DNA of 64,000 nucleotides, taken from assembly GCF_030719295.1 (NCBI RefSeq), contig NZ_CP120997.1, positions 7,450,001-7,514,000 of the forward strand, written 5' to 3'. The translations under genes and the position numbers were made by a program. Below, one piece after another: positions 58,589-64,000 of the stretch; the first letter of the stretch is position 1; each line of letters begins with the position of its first letter. Origin of the DNA: Streptomyces sp. Mut1 (GTDB taxonomy: Bacteria; Actinomycetota; Actinomycetes; Streptomycetales; Streptomycetaceae). The notes beneath the pieces are model-generated. The model was given only the letters and a program-made list of their open reading frames with translations, was not told where the DNA came from and ran no database searches.

Positions 58589-59557
58589 TCAGGACGGGCG
58601 CACGGCCAGCGCGTCCAGGGCCGTGAGGAGCCCCGGCAGTTCCGTGCCGCGCCCCACCGGAAGGATCTCGCCCGGCACCTCGTCCAGCAGCACGAACGCG
58701 ATGTCGTCGGTCCTCGCCACCATCGACCAGCCGGGGCCGTCGGCCCGTATCATCCGGGCGTCCCCCGGCGCGAAGGAGGAGCGGACCCGGCCGGGCGGCG
58801 GCGGCTCGTCGGCATAGGCCCGCGCCTCGGCCAGGGCCCTGCGCACCCCGGGACGTGCGGCGGAAGCGTGCTTGGCGCCGGGGCCCGCCTCGGGGCCGTC
58901 CTCGGCCTCCGTGCCCGCGACGGCAGCCGCTCCGCTCCCAGCCCCGGTCTCGGTGCCGGTCCTGTCGGGGTCAGCGCTCGCGCCGCCCTCCGTGCCCGCC
59001 GTGCTCTCGCCGCCCGGCGGTGCGAACGCCGTCGCGTCGTCGATCTGGTCGCGCCAGTGCGCCCACTGCGAGGCGATCGCGTCCGCACCCAGACGCCGCT
59101 GCGCGGGCCCCCAGACCTCGGTGTCGGGCGGCGACAGCAGCGCGGGATCCTCACCGTCCGCCCCGGGGTCGGGCGCCGGGTCGTGCGGGGCGGGCACCCC
59201 GGGGGCGGCGACGGCGATGGCGAGGGGCCAGCCGGGGAGCGCGCAGACCACCGAGCGGTCGTCCGGCGAGAGGTCGTACTCCATGCCGCAGTCCCACGAC
59301 GCGATCGCCACCGCCACCAGCGACACGTCGTCGATGACGACGGTCCACCGGGCGCCGTCGCCGTCCTGGCCCATCACGAGTCCGTACCCCTCGGCGTACG
59401 GCTCCAGCCGCAGCGCCGCGCACGCCGCCGGATAGTCGTCGCCGAGCACGCCGGGGAACTGCGCCGGAGTCAGCAGGACAGCGGTCAGCACATACAGAGC
59501 GTCGTTGTCGGCGACTGTGTCGTCCGTCCCGGCCACTGCACCCTCCTCGTCCGTCAT
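58589..59557 (-). CDS. Hypothetical protein, Streptomyces-type
   Basis: This 322-residue soluble protein has an N-terminal alpha/beta region (LYVLTAVLLTPAQFPGVLGDDYPAACAALRLEP, then WTVVIDDVSLVAVAIASWDCGMEYDLSPD), a long Gly/Pro/Ala/Glu-rich disordered middle (about 165-235), and a structured C-terminus (SMVARTDDIAFVLLDEVPGEILPVGRGTELPGLLTALDAL). It has no signal peptide. I chose ATG 59557; an earlier start at 59575 is possible. I do not recognise a domain. Convergent with MOSC. Confidence 0.7.
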   Translation of the reverse strand: MTDEEGAVAGTDDTVADNDALYVLTAVLLTPAQFPGVLGDDYPAACAALRLEPYAEGYGLVMGQDGDGARWTVVIDDVSLVAVAIASWDCGMEYDLSPDDRSVVCALPGWPLAIAVAAPGVPAPHDPAPDPGADGEDPALLSPPDTEVWGPAQRRLGADAIASQWAHWRDQIDDATAFAPPGGESTAGTEGGASADPDRTGTETGAGSGAAAVAGTEAEDGPEAGPGAKHASAARPGVRRALAEARAYADEPPPPGRVRSSFAPGDARMIRADGPGWSMVARTDDIAFVLLDEVPGEILPVGRGTELPGLLTALDALAVRPS

Positions 59558-59653
59558 GGATTTCCGTCGGCGCACCTTAACCAGTGGGTAACCCCCTAGT
59601 CGAGGCCCTGACGAGGCAGGACGATCCCCGGGGCGGCCCCCGCGGCGCGTGCC

Positions 59654-59962
59654 TCAGCCGTCGGTCAGGCCCAGGAGCTCGCGGGCCACCTTCTGCGGTG
59701 ATTCGTTCCGCTCGCGGGCGAGCGCGATGAGCGCACGGCAGGCCAGCTCGCTCACGCCGAAGGAGAGCTGCTCCGGCGACACCCAGCCGCTCGCCTCGTC
59801 CATCCGCTCCTCGTCGTCCTCGGCCGACGCCGCGACGAAGGTGGCCGCCGCCTCGAAGAGGTTGTGCTGCCGGCGTGCGGGCGCCGGCGGGGCCGCGGCC
59901 GAGCGGCCGCCCCTGCGGCCCGGAGCCACGGCTCTGCGCAGGGCGCCGAATATCTCGGTCAT
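59654..59962 (-). CDS. Hypothetical helical protein
   Basis: This 102-residue protein has an N-terminal basic/Pro-rich region (FGALRRAVAPGRRGG) and a helical C-terminus (EQLSFGVSELACRALIALARERNESPQKVARELLGL). The C-terminal helical pair resembles a small DNA- or protein-binding module but matches no named family that I recognise. The ATG at 59962 is preceded by GGAAGGCGG. It is divergent from the MpaB-like gene. Confidence 0.65.
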   Translation of the reverse strand: MTEIFGALRRAVAPGRRGGRSAAAPPAPARRQHNLFEAAATFVAASAEDDEERMDEASGWVSPEQLSFGVSELACRALIALARERNESPQKVARELLGLTDG

Positions 59963-60064
59963 GGGGGAACCGCCTTCCGTCAACGCGCGTGCGTCGCGCA
60001 TACTCACCGTCCTGCCCCCGGACGTACGCTGGAACACTCGACCTGGACAAAGGGGGACGGTGCG

Positions 60065-60970
60065 GTGAAGCGTTACGACCGGCTGAAGGAGATCCAACGC
60101 CTCGATCCGGAACGGGACTTCCTCGAAATCTATCGGATCACCGCGACGTACGAGTTCCCCTGGGACATCACCCGAGCCCTCGAACTCGCCCTGTACCGCA
60201 CCTATGCCGTCCCCAGCATCGGACGACTGCTCGCCGAGACCGCCGAACTGACGGAACGTTCCCAGAAGCGGTACGACGACACCGCACTGCTCCTGGACAC
60301 CGTCGTCGAGCACGGCTTCGACAGCGACCCCGGACGTACCGCCCTGCGCCGGATCAACCGGATGCACGCCGCGTACGACATCAGCAACGACGACATGCGC
60401 TACGTCCTGTGCACCTTCGTCGTCACGCCGAAACGATGGCTCGACGCCTACGGCTGGCGCCGGCTCTGCGACCACGAGCTGCGGGCGTGTGCCGCGTACT
60501 ACCGGACCCTGGGCGCGCGCATGGGCATCAAGGACCTGCCGCAGACGTACGCGGACTTCGAGCACACCCTCGACACCTACGAGGACGCCCACTTCGGCTG
60601 GGACGAAGGCGCGCGTGCGGTGTCCGACGCCACGCTGGACCTGATGGCCTCCTGGTATCCGCGCCCCCTCGCCCCGCTCGTGCGGGGCGCGAGCCTCGCG
60701 CTCCTGGACGACTCGCTGCTGAGGGCCTTCCGCTACGAGCGGCCGGCCCCCGTGGCCCGCGGCCTCACCCGGGGCGCGTTGCGTCTGAGGGCCCGCGCCG
60801 TCCGCCTTCTGCCGCCGCGCGGCACGCCGCACTACGCCAGGCAGAACCCGGAGATCAAGGGCTACCCACGAGGCTACGAGGTCGCCGCGCTCGGCACGTT
60901 CCCCACCCCGGGCACCGGCGGCTGCCCGGTCCGGGACCTCGCCGCGCCGGAGGCCCGGACAGGCCCCTAG
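60065..60970 (+). CDS. MpaB/DUF2236-like oxygenase family protein
   Basis: This 301-residue all-helical protein matches oxygenase-MpaB/DUF2236 proteins, which include rubber oxygenase (Lcp) and mycophenolic acid pathway enzymes. Characteristic stretches are WDITRALELALYRTYAVPSIGRLL, MHAAYDISNDDMRYVLCTFVVTPKRWLDAYGWRRL and ADFEHTLDTYEDAHFGWDEGARAVS. The family is heme-linked, but the proximal His cannot be certified here. GTG 60065 has a GGGGGACGG run upstream. It is convergent with the MarR gene, with a four-base overlap at the ends. Confidence 0.82.
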   Translation: MKRYDRLKEIQRLDPERDFLEIYRITATYEFPWDITRALELALYRTYAVPSIGRLLAETAELTERSQKRYDDTALLLDTVVEHGFDSDPGRTALRRINRMHAAYDISNDDMRYVLCTFVVTPKRWLDAYGWRRLCDHELRACAAYYRTLGARMGIKDLPQTYADFEHTLDTYEDAHFGWDEGARAVSDATLDLMASWYPRPLAPLVRGASLALLDDSLLRAFRYERPAPVARGLTRGALRLRARAVRLLPPRGTPHYARQNPEIKGYPRGYEVAALGTFPTPGTGGCPVRDLAAPEARTGP

Positions 60971-61476
60971 GGCCGGGGCCCCGTACGCCGCAGCCGGCCC
61001 AGCTCGTCGTTCATGGCGTGCAGGAACCGCACCACGACGAGCAGCTCGTCCTCGTCGAACTGCTGACGGGCCGCCTCCGTCCCCGCCGCCAGCGGCTGGA
61101 AGAAATCGCGGGCGACGCGCTTCGCCGGGGCGGCGTAGTGAAGATGCACCACCCGCCGGTCGCCGCTGTCGCGTACCCGCCTGATGTGCCCCGCACGCTC
61201 CAGCCGGTCCAGACACGCCGTCACCGCACCCGAGGTGAGATCCAGCTGCTCGCGCAGCCGCCCCGGCGTCATGGCCGGCCCTCCCTCGCCGCGGTCCGCG
61301 TCCAGGACGGCGACCAGAGCCTGCATATCCGTCGGGTGCAGCCCCTGGGCCTGCGCGAACTCATGCGTGATGCGGTTGAACTCACTGTTCATACGGCGCA
61401 GCAGCACAGCGAACGACTGGAGGCCCGTGGGCCCGCCGTCCGTGCCTCTGTCCGGGCTCTCGTCTGCGGTGCGCAT
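60967..61476 (-). CDS. MarR family transcriptional regulator
   Basis: This 169-residue winged-helix repressor has MTPGRLREQLDLTSGAVTACLDRLERAGHIRRVRDSGDRRVVHLHYA, holding the recognition helix and the D-x-R-R wing. TACTCT lies exactly six bases before the ATG (61476), with no Shine-Dalgarno, so it is leaderless. The repeat TATCTC/GAGATA overlaps its promoter. It is divergent from an MMPL transporter, which it probably represses and whose substrate it may sense. Confidence 0.92.
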   Translation of the reverse strand: MRTADESPDRGTDGGPTGLQSFAVLLRRMNSEFNRITHEFAQAQGLHPTDMQALVAVLDADRGEGGPAMTPGRLREQLDLTSGAVTACLDRLERAGHIRRVRDSGDRRVVHLHYAAPAKRVARDFFQPLAAGTEAARQQFDEDELLVVVRFLHAMNDELGRLRRTGPRP

Positions 61477-61489
61477 GCCCCTAGAGTAA

Positions 61490-61526
61490 TATCTCTTGAT
61501 CATTGAGATAATGAATGAACGAGATA
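61490..61526. promoter_or_regulatory. MarR operator with repeated GAGATA half-sites
   Basis: TATCTC (61490-61495), GAGATA (61505-61510) and a further GAGATA (61521-61526) lie between the MarR and MMPL genes. The first pair forms a dyad with a nine-base centre and lies within the leaderless MarR promoter. Confidence 0.7.
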
Positions 61527-61566
61527 CATTCGGGATGTCTGTCCTGCGTCGACCCCTGGGGAAGCA

Positions 61567-63678
61567 ATGAAGCCCGCACCGAGGCACCGTGTTGTCCGAT
61601 GGCTGGTGCCCGTAGCGCTGCTCGTCGTCTGGCTCGGCATCGGAGGCGCCCTCGGCCCCTTCGCCGGGAAGCTCGGCGAGGTGGCGACGAACGACCGGGC
61701 GGCCTTCCTGCCGCGCAGCGCCGAGTCGACCAAGGTCGCGGACGAACAACAGGCCTTCCAGCGCTCCGGGACCGTACCCGCGATCGTCGTGTGGACGGCG
61801 GGGAAGGACGGGCTCCCGAGCGACGCCGGGGCTTCGGCGACCCGGGCGCTCGCCTCACTGTCCGGGAAGCCCGGCGTGGTCGGCAGGCCCTCGCCCGCGC
61901 AGCCGTCCGAAGACGGCGAGGCCCTGTCGGGCGTCGTGCAGCTGCGCTCGGACCTGGGAGACGAACTGCCGGACACCCTCGACCGGGTGCGTGACGCGGC
62001 CGGGTCGGTGGCCGGTACGACCGTCGAGATCGCCGGGCCCGCCGCCACTCAGGCCGATCTGAAGGACGCGTTCGCGGGCATCGACGGGCTGCTGCTGGGG
62101 GTGGCGCTGGCCGCCGTGCTGGTGATCCTGCTGCTCGTCTACCGGAGTGTGCTGCTGCCCTTCCTCATCATCATCAGCGCCGTCTTCGCCCTCGCGCTCG
62201 CCTGCGCCGTCGTCTACGTCCTCGCGGACCACGACGTCGTCCTCGTGGACGGCCAGGTCCAGGGCATCCTGTCGATCCTGGTGATCGGGGCGGCAACCGA
62301 CTACGCACTCCTGCTGACCGCGCGATTCCGGGAGGAACTGGCGGCGCACGGCGACCGGACGACCGCTGCCGTGGCCGCGCTCCGCCGCTCCTTCGGGGCG
62401 ATCACCGCGAGCGCCGCCACCGTGGCCCTGGGACTCCTGGCGCTGCTGCTCAGTGACCTGACGAACAACCGCGCCCTGGGACCCGTGGGGGCCATCGGGA
62501 TCGTCTGCGCGGTGCTGAGCACGATGACGTTCCTTCCCGCCGTCCTGGTGCTGTGCGGACGGGCCGCGTACTGGCCCGCCAAGCCGCGCCCCGCCGACGA
62601 GGCGACCGGCGGGCACGGCATCTGGCGCCGGATCGCCGCCCGGGTCGACGGGTCCCCGCGCAAGGTGTGGCTCTCCTGCGCGCTGGTCCTGGTCGCCTGC
62701 GCCGCGTTCGCGCCCACGCTGAAGTCCCAGGGTGTCCCGCTGGACGAGATCTTCGTGAACGACGCCCCCTCCGTCTCCGCCCAGGCCACCCTCAGCAAGC
62801 ACTTTCCCGGCGGCTCGGGCAACCCGGCCGTCGTCGTCGCGGCGGCCGGCCGGGCCGAGGAGGTGACCGCGGCGGCCGAGGCGACCGACGGGGTGTCCTC
62901 CGCGGCGCCCGTCACCGCGTCGGGCCGGCCCGGCGGGGGCAAGCCGCTCGTCGTGGACGGCCGGGTGCGCATCGACGTGACCCTGGACGACGCCGCGGAC
63001 AGCGACGCGGCCACGGCGACCGTCAAGCGCCTGCGTACCGCTGTGCACGAGGTTCCCGGGGCGGACGCGCTCGTCGGCGGCTACACGGCGCAGCAGTACG
63101 ACACCCAGCGCACCGCCGAGCGCGACCGCGGCATCATCGTGCCGGTGGTGCTCGTGATCATTCTGCTGATCCTGATGGGCCTGCTGAGGTCCGTCCTGGT
63201 CCCGGTCCTGCTGGTGGCCACCGTGGGCCTCAACTTCCTCGCGACCCTGGGCGTCTCGTCCCTGGTCTTCAAGCACGCCTTCGGCTTCAGCGGTACGGAC
63301 GCCTCGGTGCCGCTGTACGGGTTCGTGTTCCTGGTGGCCCTCGGCGTCGACTACAACATCTTCCTGATGTCACGGGTCCGCGAGGAGGCGCTGCGGCACG
63401 GGGCGCGTAAGGGCATGATCAGGGGCCTGGTCAGCACGGGAGGGGTCATCACATCGGCGGGTGTGGTGCTGGCCGCCACCTTCGCCGCGCTGATCGTGAT
63501 CCCGCTCGCCTTCCTCGCCCAGATCGCGTTCATCGTGGCCTTCGGCGTCCTGCTGGACACGCTGGTCGTGCGGTCGCTGCTGGCTCCGGCGCTCGTCGTG
63601 GACATCGGGCCCCGGGCATGGTGGCCCAGCACCCTCAGCCGGACCGCGCGGGAAGCGGAGCCGTCGGCCTCCGCGTGA
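61567..63678 (+). CDS. MMPL family RND transporter
   Basis: This 703-residue membrane protein has two MMPL halves, each with a periplasmic loop and about six helices. Helix motifs include LLVYRSVLLPFLIIISAVFALALAC and GAATDYALLLTARFREEL in the first half, and ALGVDYNIFLMSRVREEALRHGARKG in the second. The Asp-Tyr pairs in the DY-rich helices are the proton-relay positions typical of MmpL proteins. It probably exports lipids or a drug-like compound. ATG 61567 has a GGGGAAGC run upstream, and the MarR regulator is divergent. Confidence 0.92.
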   Translation: MKPAPRHRVVRWLVPVALLVVWLGIGGALGPFAGKLGEVATNDRAAFLPRSAESTKVADEQQAFQRSGTVPAIVVWTAGKDGLPSDAGASATRALASLSGKPGVVGRPSPAQPSEDGEALSGVVQLRSDLGDELPDTLDRVRDAAGSVAGTTVEIAGPAATQADLKDAFAGIDGLLLGVALAAVLVILLLVYRSVLLPFLIIISAVFALALACAVVYVLADHDVVLVDGQVQGILSILVIGAATDYALLLTARFREELAAHGDRTTAAVAALRRSFGAITASAATVALGLLALLLSDLTNNRALGPVGAIGIVCAVLSTMTFLPAVLVLCGRAAYWPAKPRPADEATGGHGIWRRIAARVDGSPRKVWLSCALVLVACAAFAPTLKSQGVPLDEIFVNDAPSVSAQATLSKHFPGGSGNPAVVVAAAGRAEEVTAAAEATDGVSSAAPVTASGRPGGGKPLVVDGRVRIDVTLDDAADSDAATATVKRLRTAVHEVPGADALVGGYTAQQYDTQRTAERDRGIIVPVVLVIILLILMGLLRSVLVPVLLVATVGLNFLATLGVSSLVFKHAFGFSGTDASVPLYGFVFLVALGVDYNIFLMSRVREEALRHGARKGMIRGLVSTGGVITSAGVVLAATFAALIVIPLAFLAQIAFIVAFGVLLDTLVVRSLLAPALVVDIGPRAWWPSTLSRTAREAEPSASA

Positions 63679-63695
63679 CGGCCGTGCGGACACAG

Positions 63696-63730
63696 CCGGC
63701 CCGGCCGCCGCAGACACGGAGCCGGGCCGG
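63696..63730. terminator. Convergent hairpin terminator
   Basis: CCGGCCCGGC (63696-63705) pairs with GCCGGGCCGG (63721-63730) around a 15-base loop, between the MMPL transporter and the TerD-family gene. Confidence 0.8.
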
Positions 63731-63744
63731 TGGGGCGGTCGCGG

Positions 63745-64000
63745 TCAGACGTTGACGCCGTAGTCGGACGCGATGCCCGCCAGACCGGAGGCGTAACCCT
63801 GGCCGACCGCGCGGAACTTCCACTCGCTGCCGTGCCGGTAGAGCTCGCCGAACACCATCGCGGTCTCCGTCGACGCGTCCTCGCTGAGGTCGTAGCGCGC
63901 GAGCTCCACGCCGTTGGCCTGGTTCACCACGCGGATGAACGCGTTGCGGACCTGGCCGAAACTCTGCCCCCGGCTCTGCGCGTCGTGGATGGATACCGGG
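63745..64000 (-). CDS. TerD family protein, C-terminal end (partial)
   Basis: The window edge cuts this gene; about 84 C-terminal residues remain. They include [65 protein letters not shown], which is the TerD/TerE/TerZ calcium-binding beta-sandwich typical of tellurite-resistance and stress proteins. In Streptomyces such genes occur in several paralogues and relate to calcium or stress. The N-terminus and start are beyond the window. Confidence 0.88.
   Translation of the reverse strand, partial: PVSIHDAQSRGQSFGQVRNAFIRVVNQANGVELARYDLSEDASTETAMVFGELYRHGSEWKFRAVGQGYASGLAGIASDYGVNV

Noticed and set aside
1..64000. CRISPR arrays, tRNA/rRNA genes, insertion sequences, att sites
   Set aside because: I found no regularly spaced repeats, cloverleaf-like sequences, transposase genes or flanking inverted/direct repeats.

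Overview
The window is very GC-rich actinobacterial DNA and most likely comes from Streptomyces or a close relative. Pointers are a WblE-like WhiB protein, several SpoIIE-type PP2C phosphatases with PAS/GAF sensors, many GTG starts, leaderless promoters (TANNNT six bases before ATG), secreted modular glycosidases with CBM25/CBM32 domains, and recognisable DasR-, SoxR- and CebR-like operators. I see no tRNA or rRNA gene, CRISPR array, insertion sequence, att site or origin. No stretch over 300 bases lacks a gene.

Left part (1-15 kb): the 3' end of an MFS exporter; a GH3 glycosidase divergent from a TetR regulator; a secreted GH13 amylase with two CBM25 domains; a PfkB sugar kinase; a small DoxX-like membrane protein; a PAS/GAF/PP2C phosphatase divergent from a WhiB protein; a YkvA-like membrane protein; a secreted clan GH-A glycosidase flanked by two CBM32 domains; a DUF664 protein; and an AraC regulator next to a DUF2000 protein. 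Three of the polysaccharide genes have palindromic or repeated sites upstream.

Middle (15-37 kb): a TPR protein and a polyprenyl diphosphate synthase form an ATGA-coupled operon preceded by a striking nested palindrome. Next come a phosphoribosyltransferase-hydrolase fusion, a formylglycine-enzyme-like protein, a second PP2C phosphatase, a SnoaL-like protein, and a PadR gene overlapping an osmoprotectant ABC cassette (two permeases and a binding lipoprotein), whose ATPase is encoded convergently. An S33 peptidase, a rhodanese with a persulfide-type operator, a PIG-L deacetylase and a GH84 N-acetylglucosaminidase with a DasR-like site follow. Then comes a three-gene operon of a quinone-oxidoreductase-like protein and two acyl-CoA dehydrogenases.

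Right part (36-64 kb): small conserved-looking proteins, a PepSY lipoprotein, and a single-gene restriction-endonuclease/nSTAND3 NTPase that resembles an anti-phage STAND effector. Beyond it are an ABC exporter behind a SoxR-type promoter, a third PP2C phosphatase fused to an anti-sigma-type kinase domain, a CBM2 remnant, an MFS transporter, a D-mannonate dehydratase-like enzyme, another ABC exporter, a BenE symporter divergent from an XRE-cupin regulator with tandem operators, and a Tat-type amidase. These are followed by a translationally coupled SNF2 helicase/SWIM-finger pair, a fatty acid desaturase, a MOSC protein, an MpaB-like oxygenase, a MarR/MMPL divergent pair and a TerD protein cut by the window end.

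The best candidates for an under-described system are the REase-nSTAND3 protein (37775-40069), the SNF2+SWIM pair (52203-56431), and the TPR/prenyl synthase operon with its 36-bp nested palindrome (17532-17567).
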